From Bacteroidales bacterium UBA1800 (GTDB lineage Bacteria; Bacteroidota; Bacteroidia; Bacteroidales; VadinHA17), in assembly GCA_002319915.1 (NCBI GenBank), contig DCFQ01000065.1, forward strand, positions 1 to 18,242: DNA of 18,242 nucleotides. Reading direction: 5' to 3'. Below the pieces are notes generated by a model. The model made no database searches, was not told the DNA's origin, and saw nothing but the letters and a program-made list of their open reading frames with translations. The position numbers were made by a program, and so were the translations under genes. This document shows positions 8,089 to 16,019 of the stretch, one piece after another (within the stretch, counting starts at the first letter, position 1; each line of letters begins with the position of its first letter).

Positions 8089-8868
8089 ATGGTAAGCGTC
8101 CGTCCAAAAAAGAGCCTGGGACAGCATTTTCTCAGGGATGCCGGCATAGCCCGCAGGATCGTTGATTCACTGGACGCTGAAGGAAGCGCTACCGTTCTTG
8201 AAGTCGGGCCGGGAACAGGAGTCCTTACCAGGTATCTCCTCGAACGGAACTTCAGGGAGTACATGGTAATCGAAATTGACGCTGAATCAGTTGCTTATCT
8301 CGGGACGCATTTCCCCGGGCTAAAGATAATCCATGAGGACTTCCTGAGGTTCGACCTGGACCGGATAGGGGACGGCAAGATCGCGGTGATAGGGAACTTC
8401 CCGTACAACATCTCGTCGCAGATACTCTTCAGGGTCCTTGAACACCGCAGCCGTGTAAATGAGGTTTGCGGGATGCTCCAGAAGGAGGTTGCGGAGAGGA
8501 TATGCGCCGGGCCCGGCTCCAGAACATACGGAATACTCAGCGTACTTCTGCAGGCATATTACAGAACGGAGCTCCTTTTCACGGTATCCAATGAAGTTTT
8601 CATCCCGCCTCCGAAGGTCCAGTCGGCAGTTATAAGGCTGACAAGAAATGAAGTCGCGGTCCTTGGCTGTGATGAAAAGCTCTTCTTCAGGGTGGTCAAG
8701 TCATGTTTCAACCAGCGGAGGAAGACCCTGCGGAATTCTGTCAAAGCTGCATTTCAGCTTAAGGGTTATGAAAATCCGGTGCTTGACCTTCGACCGGAAC
8801 AATTGGCGGTCAATCAGTTTGTAGATCTTACAAACTGGATCTCCCTGAATATGAAGGTCTCAGAATGA
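8089..8868 (+). CDS. rsmA: 16S rRNA dimethyladenosine methyltransferase RsmA/KsgA
   Basis: Dimethylates two adjacent adenosines (A1518 and A1519 in E. coli numbering) in helix 45 of 16S rRNA, using S-adenosylmethionine, late in small-subunit assembly. Loss of this activity gives kasugamycin resistance in other bacteria. The 259-residue protein has the family start PKKSLGQHFL, the SAM-binding motif I EVGPGTG (38-44), and the catalytic NFPY (103-106, the N-x-P-Y motif of N6-adenine methylation). The C-terminal helical domain includes CFNQRRKTLRNS. Length is normal. It lies 58 bases after the ABC gene on the same strand. It converges on the permease gene, and the stop-codon regions overlap by nine bases. 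No strong Shine-Dalgarno is visible, which is common in Bacteroidota. Confidence 0.97.
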   Translation: MVSVRPKKSLGQHFLRDAGIARRIVDSLDAEGSATVLEVGPGTGVLTRYLLERNFREYMVIEIDAESVAYLGTHFPGLKIIHEDFLRFDLDRIGDGKIAVIGNFPYNISSQILFRVLEHRSRVNEVCGMLQKEVAERICAGPGSRTYGILSVLLQAYYRTELLFTVSNEVFIPPPKVQSAVIRLTRNEVAVLGCDEKLFFRVVKSCFNQRRKTLRNSVKAAFQLKGYENPVLDLRPEQLAVNQFVDLTNWISLNMKVSE

Positions 8869-10107
8869 GAATCCCATGGCGTCGACAGGATTCATCTTTG
8901 CAGCGGCATATGCAGGCGCATACCCGGCTACAATCCCGATGAGCCCCGAGATAAACAGGGCAAGTGCGGCATTGCTTAGGGTAAGGTGCATGTCGAGGTC
9001 GTACAGGTAATTAATGATCACCGAGCCGAAGACGATCAGCAGCAAACCAAGCAGTCCGCCTACCAGTGAAAGGATCACGGACTCTGTGAGGAACTCCTGC
9101 AGAATGAACCATCTCTTGGCCCCGAGGGCTTTCTGGATACCGATGATGTTCGTCCTTTCCCTTACCGAGACAAACATTATGTTTGCGATTCCGAATCCGC
9201 CCACAAGGATGGCAAAGGCTCCGATGAACCAGCCCCCGAAATTTATACCCCTGAACACTGCATCAAATCCTTTCGAGAGCATGGTCGCCATGTTCACGGA
9301 GAAATTGCTGGTTTCGGCAGGTCTCAGCCTTCTCGCGGCCCTGAGGATCATTGTAACCTCGTCCGAGAGCTCCTGCGCAGTCACGTTCGGCTTCGCTTTT
9401 ACCATGAGCTGTCCGTCGACGAACCTGTTCCTCATGTTGATGAACCCTTTCCCATAATTTATCGGCACTACTGTCACCTGGTCGATATTGCTCAGGTTAA
9501 TGCCTCCTTTCCCTTCCTTTTTCAGAACTCCGACTACCCTGACCTTGTTGCCTTCAATTTTAATATCCTTGCCGATCGGATCGGCCTGGTCGAAGAGGCT
9601 TTTCGCCACTTCCGCCCCGAGCACCGCCACATTGCTGCCGCTGGAAAATTCAAACGGGGAAAAATATCGTCCTTTTTCGATCTCGAAATTTGAAACCTTG
9701 TCGAGGTCGTCGGTTACTGCGCCGACGATGGCATCGTTGGCAACATTGTTCTTGTATTTTATTTTCCCGCCCTGGAAGACTCCATAGCTCACGTACTGTG
9801 CCTTGGTCGACCGGAGCTGCAGGGCCTGGTAATCCTCGAGGGAGATCGTGGGCCATTTGATTATGTCCCACCATGCCAGATTGTTATCAAAGGACCACGG
9901 GAATTTCTGAACATAAACGACGTTGTTCCCAATCGAGTTGATGCTGTCGTGGATCGATTTCGACATCCAGTCCAGGACAGTGAACACCGAGATTATGCAA
10001 AATATTCCAATGGTTATGCCAAACAGTGAAAGGAATGTTCTTAACTTGTTTACTGTAACAGAGTTATATGCGAATACGACACTTTCCTTAAGAAGTCTTA
10101 TAAACAT
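8860..10107 (-). CDS. MacB/FtsX-type ABC transporter permease
   Basis: A 415-residue inner-membrane permease of the MacB/LolC/FtsX superfamily. One helix at about 25-46 (LSLFGITIGIFCIISVF) is followed by a periplasmic MacB-type core domain of about 220 residues. Three C-terminal helices follow at roughly 290-312, 340-362 and 380-402. The cytoplasmic motif VRERTNIIGIQKALGAKR and the C-terminal YAPAYAAAKMNPVDAM are characteristic. Such permeases act mechanically on periplasmic or outer-membrane substrates (lipoproteins, peptides, macrolides) and do not move them through the inner membrane. No MacB-type ATPase or membrane-fusion protein gene adjoins it, so its ATPase must come from elsewhere and its substrate is unknown. 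It is transcribed divergently from purH and has its own -7 element. Confidence 0.92.
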   Translation of the reverse strand: MFIRLLKESVVFAYNSVTVNKLRTFLSLFGITIGIFCIISVFTVLDWMSKSIHDSINSIGNNVVYVQKFPWSFDNNLAWWDIIKWPTISLEDYQALQLRSTKAQYVSYGVFQGGKIKYKNNVANDAIVGAVTDDLDKVSNFEIEKGRYFSPFEFSSGSNVAVLGAEVAKSLFDQADPIGKDIKIEGNKVRVVGVLKKEGKGGINLSNIDQVTVVPINYGKGFINMRNRFVDGQLMVKAKPNVTAQELSDEVTMILRAARRLRPAETSNFSVNMATMLSKGFDAVFRGINFGGWFIGAFAILVGGFGIANIMFVSVRERTNIIGIQKALGAKRWFILQEFLTESVILSLVGGLLGLLLIVFGSVIINYLYDLDMHLTLSNAALALFISGLIGIVAGYAPAYAAAKMNPVDAMGFSF

Positions 10108-10139
10108 TTCTACTTTTACTTTTTTAATTACTCAGGGGT

Positions 10140-10173
10140 CAAAGATAGCAAAAATAGGAGTGACTGGATCACA
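10140..10173 (-). promoter_or_regulatory. Promoter candidate for the MacB-like permease
   Basis: On the minus strand, TATCTTTG (10147-10140) matches the Bacteroidota -7 consensus exactly, about 33 bases before the permease ATG. The -33 part is poor: the nearest candidate is TGTG at 10173-10170, 22 bases upstream. The 179-base gap to purH thus holds divergent promoters. Confidence 0.5.
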
Positions 10174-10212
10174 TTAGATTTTTAGGGAAATATTATTCAC
10201 AATCATTTTGCA

Positions 10213-10242
10213 TTGAGGATAATAAAAAAATTTCTATTTTTA
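10213..10242 (+). promoter_or_regulatory. Promoter candidate for purH and the mre genes
   Basis: TTG at 10213-10215 is followed after 19 bases by TATTTTTA (10235-10242), which differs from TAnnTTTG only in the last base. This would give a leader of about 35-40 bases before the purH start. The surrounding DNA is AT-rich, so a chance match is possible. Confidence 0.45.
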
Positions 10243-10286
10243 AGCGCCTGAAACTGTTGGGAAATTCCAGTCATAAAAATCAGATT

Positions 10287-11810
10287 ATGAGTGATAAAAG
10301 GATCAAAAGTGCATTAATCTCAGTTTTTTATAAGGAGGGTCTTGACGAAATAGTAAGGGTCCTTGGGGAGCTGAAAATTAAAATCTACTCAACAGGCGGA
10401 ACTTTTAGCTTTATCCGGGATATGGGCATCCCTGCAGAGCCTGTCGAGAGCCTAACAACTTATCCGGCGATCCTCGGGGGCAGGGTGAAAACACTTCATC
10501 CTTCGGTTTTCGGCGGCATTCTTGCACGGAGGGAGAACCCGGAGGATATGGAGCAGCTGCTTAAATACCAGATCCCGCAGATCGACCTTGTGATAGTCGA
10601 TCTATACCCGTTTGAGGAGACAGTTGCCAGGATCGATGACGAGGAAGAGATCATCGAGAAGATCGATATTGGAGGCATCTCCCTGATAAGGGCTGCCGCA
10701 AAGAACTACAGGGATGTGCTTATAGTCTCGCAGAGCAGCCAGTATGCAGGATTGCTGGATCTTCTCCGTGCCAGGAGCGGAGTTACCTCACTTGAGGAGA
10801 GGAGAACGTACGCTGCAGAAGCATTCAAGACATCCTCGAACTACGACACGGCGATCTTCAGGTATTTCAACAGGAAAGAAGGGATAGATGCTTTCAGGGA
10901 AAGCATAAACACCTCATATAAACTTCGCTACGGGGAAAATCCCCATCAGAAAGGAAAATTCTACGGGGACCTCGGGAAAGTGTTCGAACAGGTTCACGGC
11001 AAGGAGATTTCATACAATAACCTTCTTGACATAGATGCTGCCCTCGGCCTGATTGATGAATTCGAGGAAACCACGTTTGTGGTGATCAAGCATAACAATG
11101 CATGCGGGGTTGCTTCACGCCCGGACCCCGGTGAGGCGTGGAAGGATTCGCTGGCGTGCGACCCTGTGTCGGCATATGGCGGGGTAATTGTAACAAATGT
11201 TACAATTGGTGAAAAGGAAGCCGCTGAAATAGACAAGATCTTTTTCGAGATAATAATTGCACCCGGTTTCAGTGACCGTGCGCTGGAGATCCTTATGGGA
11301 AAGAAGAACAGGATTATACTGCGGAGAAAGGAGAAGGTCACAGATCCGTCATATTTCCGGTCGGTGCTGAATGGAGTCCTCTGGCAGGACAGGGACACCA
11401 GCACTGAGATGGCGGGGGATATGAAACCTGTCACTCCCAGGGTTCCGGGAGAAAATGAATTGACAGACCTCGTTTTTGCAAACAAAATTGTAAAACACAG
11501 CAAATCGAATGCAATCGTGCTGGCAAAGGGCAGGCAGCTCTGTGCGAGCGGGATCGGGCAGACATCGCGAGTTGATGCTTTGAGGCAGGCGATTGAAAAA
11601 GCCCGTGCCTTCGGATTTGACCTGAAGGGTGCCGTAATGGCTTCCGATGCATTCTTCCCGTTCCCCGACTGCGTGCAGATTGCTCACGATGCCGGTATCA
11701 GGGCTGTGGTGGAACCGGGGGGATCGGTCAGGGACCAGGATTCGATCGATTATTGCTCGGCCAACGGTATGGCAATGGTATTTACCGGAGTGAGGCATTT
11801 TAAACACTAA
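10287..11810 (+). CDS. purH: Bifunctional AICAR transformylase / IMP cyclohydrolase
   Basis: Catalyses the last two steps of de novo purine synthesis: formyl transfer from 10-formyl-tetrahydrofolate to AICAR, then ring closure to IMP. The N-terminal MGS-like cyclohydrolase domain spans about residues 1-140, with STGGT near residue 35 and GGRVKTLHP (about 61-69). The transformylase domain follows, with LRYGENPHQKG, SYNNLLDIDAA, and the catalytic Lys268-His269 in VIKHNNACG. The C-terminus has EPGGSVRDQDSI and ends GVRHFKH. The frame is open to an ATG at 10257, but the ATG at 10287 gives MSDKRIKSALIS and 507 residues, the typical start and length. mreB follows after 23 bases with no terminator, so purH may share transcripts with the cell-shape genes. 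Confidence 0.97.
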   Translation: MSDKRIKSALISVFYKEGLDEIVRVLGELKIKIYSTGGTFSFIRDMGIPAEPVESLTTYPAILGGRVKTLHPSVFGGILARRENPEDMEQLLKYQIPQIDLVIVDLYPFEETVARIDDEEEIIEKIDIGGISLIRAAAKNYRDVLIVSQSSQYAGLLDLLRARSGVTSLEERRTYAAEAFKTSSNYDTAIFRYFNRKEGIDAFRESINTSYKLRYGENPHQKGKFYGDLGKVFEQVHGKEISYNNLLDIDAALGLIDEFEETTFVVIKHNNACGVASRPDPGEAWKDSLACDPVSAYGGVIVTNVTIGEKEAAEIDKIFFEIIIAPGFSDRALEILMGKKNRIILRRKEKVTDPSYFRSVLNGVLWQDRDTSTEMAGDMKPVTPRVPGENELTDLVFANKIVKHSKSNAIVLAKGRQLCASGIGQTSRVDALRQAIEKARAFGFDLKGAVMASDAFFPFPDCVQIAHDAGIRAVVEPGGSVRDQDSIDYCSANGMAMVFTGVRHFKH

Positions 11811-11833
11811 TCAATACTTAACCATCTCATTTT

Positions 11834-12856
11834 ATGGGACTATTTTCATTTTTGACGCAGGAAATTGCAATTGATCTTGGCACAGCGAACACCATAATTA
11901 TCCATAACGACAAGATTGTGGTCGACGAGCCGTCGATCGTGGCAATTGACAAGAACTCCGGGAAACTGATCGCTATCGGGGAAGAGGCAAGGCAGATGCA
12001 CGGCAAGACCCATGAGAATATAAAGACTGTGAGGCCTTTGCGCGACGGGGTGATCGCTGATTTCAACGCGGCGGAACTGATGATCAGGGGGATGATCAAA
12101 ATGATAAATACAGGCCCCAAGTTCTTTGCGCCATCCCTGAAAATGGTTGTGAGCATACCCTCAGGCAGCACTGAGGTGGAGCTGCGCGCTGTGCGTGACT
12201 CGTCAGAGCATGCCGGCGGCAGGGATGTTTATATGATCTTTGAGCCTATGGCTGCAGCTATCGGGATCGGACTCGATGTGGAAGCCCCGGAAGGCTGCAT
12301 GGTGATCGATATCGGGGGTGGTACCACCGAGATCGCAGTTATCGCTCTCGGGGGCATTGTCTGCAACAAGTCAATAAGGATCGCAGGCGATGGATTTACC
12401 GCTGATATCCAGTCGTATATGCGGCACCAGCACAACATTAAGATCGGCGAAAGAACCGCCGAGGATATAAAGATCGGCGTCGGGGCAGCCCTTCCCGATA
12501 TCGATAATCCTCCACCCGATTATGTCGTCAGGGGCCCGAATATCATGACTTCTCTCCCGATAGAGATACCGATCTCCTACCAGGAAATTGCATATTGTCT
12601 CGATAAGTCACTTTCTAAAGTTGAAGCTGCGCTGTTGAACGTTCTCGAGCAGACACCTCCGGAACTTTATGCCGACATCGTCAACAAAGGAATTTACCTC
12701 GCAGGGGGCGGGGCTTTACTGAGAGGCCTTGACAAACGCTTGTCGGATAAGATTAACATTAACTTCAATGTTGTGGAAGATCCTCTTCATGCTGTGGCAA
12801 GAGGTACCGGTGTTGCACTTAAGAATGTTGACAAATTTCCTTTCCTGATGAGATAA
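11834..12856 (+). CDS. mreB: Rod shape-determining protein, bacterial actin MreB
   Basis: Actin-like ATPase of 340 residues that forms membrane-bound filaments and steers the elongation machinery. ATP-binding motifs are visible: phosphate 1 DLGTANT (14-20), phosphate 2 DIGGGT (159-164), and the adenosine motif YLAGGGALLRG near residue 290. The short hydrophobic N-terminus (MGLFSFLT) fits a membrane-binding amphipathic segment. Length is close to the 347 residues of E. coli MreB. It heads the shape cluster: mreC starts 12 bases after its stop. No strong ribosome-binding site precedes it; the upstream DNA is AT-rich, as is usual in this phylum. Confidence 0.98.
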   Translation: MGLFSFLTQEIAIDLGTANTIIIHNDKIVVDEPSIVAIDKNSGKLIAIGEEARQMHGKTHENIKTVRPLRDGVIADFNAAELMIRGMIKMINTGPKFFAPSLKMVVSIPSGSTEVELRAVRDSSEHAGGRDVYMIFEPMAAAIGIGLDVEAPEGCMVIDIGGGTTEIAVIALGGIVCNKSIRIAGDGFTADIQSYMRHQHNIKIGERTAEDIKIGVGAALPDIDNPPPDYVVRGPNIMTSLPIEIPISYQEIAYCLDKSLSKVEAALLNVLEQTPPELYADIVNKGIYLAGGGALLRGLDKRLSDKININFNVVEDPLHAVARGTGVALKNVDKFPFLMR

Positions 12857-12868
12857 CCTGATCGGTGA

Positions 12869-13690
12869 ATGAGAAACCTGCTTAACTTTCTGCTGAAATA
12901 CAATAACCTGATTCTCTTCCTTATTCTCGAGAGCATTGCCATATCATTGCTGGTTACCAGGAACGAATATCACAATACGCGGGTGGTAAAATCAGTGATG
13001 GGCATAAGCAGGGGCATGCAGGAAAAAATAAACAACGGGCGCGCCTACCTTCATCTGCGGGAGCTAAACTATGGTCTTGCGTCCGAGAATGCCAGGCTCA
13101 GGGAATCGTTACGTAAATTCGAAGCAAAAAAGCCGCAGGGGTTCTCACAGGTGAACGATACGGTATTCAGGCAGCAGTACAGGTACACCCCGGCGGAGGT
13201 CGTCAATAACTCGGTGAACAAGCAAAAGAATTACTTTACCCTTGACAAAGGGAGGCTGCAGGGTGTAGGGGTAGACATGGGGGTTACTTCCGGGAACAGC
13301 ATAGCGGGAGTGATTGTCGGGTGTTCAGATAACTACTCGGTCGCCATTTCTGTGCTTAACATAGACTTCAGGGTGAGTGCGCGGATAAGGTCGAACGGAT
13401 ATTTCGGGTCTCTCAGCTGGAGCGGCCGGAATCACAGGTTTGCCGTTCTTAACGAAATACCCCAGAACGTCAGCATCAGCATCGGCGATACAATAGAGAC
13501 CACGGGCTTTTCCGCCATTTTCCCGGAAGGCCTGATGATCGGAACTGTTTCGGCCCTGAGGAAGAGCGGGAGTGATTTCTACAGGATAACCGTCGAACTT
13601 GCAACCGATTTTAAGAAGATCCATTATGTGGATATTATCGGGAACCTGAAAAAACAGGAGAGGAGTGAAATTGAAAAGCAATTCCGATGA
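12869..13690 (+). CDS. mreC: Rod shape-determining protein MreC
   Basis: A 273-residue inner-membrane protein with one N-terminal helix (about 10-30) and a short coiled coil (about 60-90, LRELNYGLASENARLRES). The periplasmic double-barrel MreC domain runs to about 260, with AEVVNNSVNKQKNYFTLDKG and the C-terminal FPEGLMIGTV. The family links MreB and MreD to the periplasmic part of PBP2 and activates the RodA-PBP2 pair. Its last codons overlap the mreD start by four bases (ATGA, 13687-13690). Confidence 0.96.
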   Translation: MRNLLNFLLKYNNLILFLILESIAISLLVTRNEYHNTRVVKSVMGISRGMQEKINNGRAYLHLRELNYGLASENARLRESLRKFEAKKPQGFSQVNDTVFRQQYRYTPAEVVNNSVNKQKNYFTLDKGRLQGVGVDMGVTSGNSIAGVIVGCSDNYSVAISVLNIDFRVSARIRSNGYFGSLSWSGRNHRFAVLNEIPQNVSISIGDTIETTGFSAIFPEGLMIGTVSALRKSGSDFYRITVELATDFKKIHYVDIIGNLKKQERSEIEKQFR

Positions 13691-14214
13691 TAAATTCAAT
13701 CATAAGATACAGCCTTATTTTCATTGCACTCATTCTGTTGCAGCTGCTGCTTTTCAACAATATCCAGGTGAGCGGTTATATAAATCCCTACGTCTATATA
13801 ATGGCGATCCTCATTTTGCCTGCAACATTGCCGCAGTGGCTGATCCTTATAATCTCCTTCCTTACGGGTTTCATCATTGACCTCTTTTCAGGTTCGCTCG
13901 GGATGCATTCGGCAGCCACCCTGCTGGCTGGGTTCGTCCGTCCCTATGTGTTGACCCTGATCTCCCCCCGTGACGGGTACGAGCAGGATTCGGACCTTTC
14001 AATGGGCATATACGGTGTGAGGTGGTTCTTTATCTACGCTTCAATTATTGTGGTGATCCATCACCTGGCGCTTTTTTACCTCGAGGTGTTCCGGCTGACC
14101 GATTTCTTCAGGACCATGCTCAGGGTGATATTGAGTTCAGCTGTATCGATAACCTTTATTATGCTTATCGGTTATTATCGTAAGGGACGGAGAAGGGCCG
14201 GATCGCGGGCATGA
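13687..14214 (+). CDS. mreD: Rod shape-determining protein MreD
   Basis: A small, very hydrophobic membrane protein of 175 residues with about five predicted helices and a basic C-terminus (RKGRRRAG). MreD sequences are poorly conserved, so the call rests on size, membrane character, the IIDLFSGSLGMHS stretch typical of the family, and position between mreC and mrdA. It probably acts with MreC to regulate PBP2. Both ends overlap neighbours by four bases, suggesting translational coupling. Confidence 0.92.
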   Translation: MINSIIRYSLIFIALILLQLLLFNNIQVSGYINPYVYIMAILILPATLPQWLILIISFLTGFIIDLFSGSLGMHSAATLLAGFVRPYVLTLISPRDGYEQDSDLSMGIYGVRWFFIYASIIVVIHHLALFYLEVFRLTDFFRTMLRVILSSAVSITFIMLIGYYRKGRRRAGSRA

Positions 14215-16019
14215 AAGATCAATACATCAACAGGAAATATCTGATCGGCAGCATCATAATAATTGCTGCAGCAGCCCTGCTTGTTAGGCTCTTTATTATC
14301 CAGGTCGTTGAGAAGACTTACAGGCTCTCGGCCGATAATAACGTACTCAGGTACGTTACCCAGTATCCCGCCAGGGGACTCATATATGACCGTAACGGGA
14401 AGCTTCTCGTTTACAACCAGGCAGCATACGACCTCATGGTAGTGCCTGCACAGGTGACCAGGATGGACACCGCGGAGTTCTGCAGGCTACTCGGGATCAC
14501 ACTCCCTTCCTTCAGGGAAAGGCTCAGGGCTGCAAAGACTTATTCCAGGCGCGCTTCTTCGGTATTCCTGAAGATGATCGCTGCCGAGGATTACGCCAGG
14601 CTGCAGGAGACACTGTTCAAATATCCCGGATTCTATGTGCAGCCAAGAACGCTGAGGAAATATTCCAGGCCTATCGGTGCCCATCTCCTCGGCTATGTGA
14701 GCGAGGTTGACGAATCCCTGATCAGGAAAGACCCGTATTACAAATCGGGAGACTATATCGGGAAGCTTGGCATAGAGGAGGCATACGAGAAAGAGCTGAG
14801 GGGCAAAAGAGGGGTGAAGATCTTTCTGATGGATGTTTATAGCAGGGTGAAGGGATCGTATGCCGATGGTCGGCTCGACACGGTTGCCGTCCAGGGACAG
14901 GATATCATTTCCACTCTCGATGAGGATCTTCAGGAATATGGTGAGCTCCTTATGAGGAACAAGACCGGTAGCATAGTTGCGCTGGAACCTCAGACCGGAG
15001 AGGTGCTTGCACTGGTGTCATCGCCCAATTATGACCCGGGGCTCCTTGTGGGAAGGGTAAGATCGGAGAATTTTTCAAAGCTCAATTCGGACACAGTTTT
15101 CAGGCCGCTGTTCAACCGGGCGCTACAGGCATCCTATCCTCCCGGGTCCACATTCAAGCCCATAAACGGCCTGATCGGGCTCCAGGAAAAGGTTATCACC
15201 CCGTTTACCATGTTCGGCTGCAACCGCGGGTACCTGTTTGTTTCCTGCCATGCCCACAGTTCACCGCTGGACCTGAAGGGGGGGATTGCCAATTCATGTA
15301 ATTCCTATTTCTGCCAGACCTTCAGAAGGATCCTTGAGAACCCGGTCTATCCCTCGATCGGCGATGCTTATATGAGCTGGAAAAGATACCTCGATCAGTT
15401 CGGGTTCGGGAAGAAGCTCGGGATCGAGCTTACCAATGAACTTCCCGGGCTAGTACCCTCCACCGCCTATTTCGACAAGTACTACGGAAAGAACAGGTGG
15501 AAGGCCCTTACGGTAATTTCGATGGCGATAGGACAGGGGGAATTGGGAACCACTCCGCTCCAGATGGCCAATATGTTGGCTGCAATTGCCAACCGGGGGT
15601 ATTACCGCGTGCCTCATATCGTAAAATCGATCGGGAATTCCAGACCGATCAATGAAAAGTACCTTAAGAAGAACATTATCGGGATAGATTCCACGAACTT
15701 CGAATCGATCATCGCCGGGATGGAGGAAGCAGTGAACGGGACAGGCACCGCAAGGGTGGCCGCACTGAAAGACATTACGGTGTGCGGGAAGACCGGGACG
15801 GCCCAGAATCCTCATGGCAAGGATCACTCAGTGTTTGTGGCTTTCGCCCCGAAGGACCACCCCCGGATCGCCATTGCCGTTTATGTTGAAAATGCAGGCT
15901 TTGGCGCGACCTATGCCGCCCCTGTAGCCAGCCTCATGATCGAAAAATACCTGAAAGGCCAGATCACAAACAAAGATATGGAAGATCGTATCCTCAACCT
16001 AAATCTTATCGGGCAGTGA
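14211..16019 (+). CDS. mrdA: Penicillin-binding protein 2 (elongation-specific transpeptidase)
   Basis: Class B PBP that cross-links new peptidoglycan during elongation, in a complex with RodA. The 602-residue protein has one N-terminal membrane helix (about 11-30), a pedestal/dimerisation region with RGLIYDRNGKLL, and the C-terminal transpeptidase domain. All three penicillin-binding motifs are intact: S-x-x-K at Ser313-Lys316 (PGSTFKP), S-x-N at Ser362-Asn364 (NSCNS), and K-T-G at Lys527-Gly529 (GKTGTAQNP). It starts inside the mreD stop (ATGA), and its own stop overlaps the rodA start (GTGA). Length and motifs are normal, and beta-lactam sensitivity at this target is expected. Confidence 0.98.
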   Translation: MKDQYINRKYLIGSIIIIAAAALLVRLFIIQVVEKTYRLSADNNVLRYVTQYPARGLIYDRNGKLLVYNQAAYDLMVVPAQVTRMDTAEFCRLLGITLPSFRERLRAAKTYSRRASSVFLKMIAAEDYARLQETLFKYPGFYVQPRTLRKYSRPIGAHLLGYVSEVDESLIRKDPYYKSGDYIGKLGIEEAYEKELRGKRGVKIFLMDVYSRVKGSYADGRLDTVAVQGQDIISTLDEDLQEYGELLMRNKTGSIVALEPQTGEVLALVSSPNYDPGLLVGRVRSENFSKLNSDTVFRPLFNRALQASYPPGSTFKPINGLIGLQEKVITPFTMFGCNRGYLFVSCHAHSSPLDLKGGIANSCNSYFCQTFRRILENPVYPSIGDAYMSWKRYLDQFGFGKKLGIELTNELPGLVPSTAYFDKYYGKNRWKALTVISMAIGQGELGTTPLQMANMLAAIANRGYYRVPHIVKSIGNSRPINEKYLKKNIIGIDSTNFESIIAGMEEAVNGTGTARVAALKDITVCGKTGTAQNPHGKDHSVFVAFAPKDHPRIAIAVYVENAGFGATYAAPVASLMIEKYLKGQITNKDMEDRILNLNLIGQ

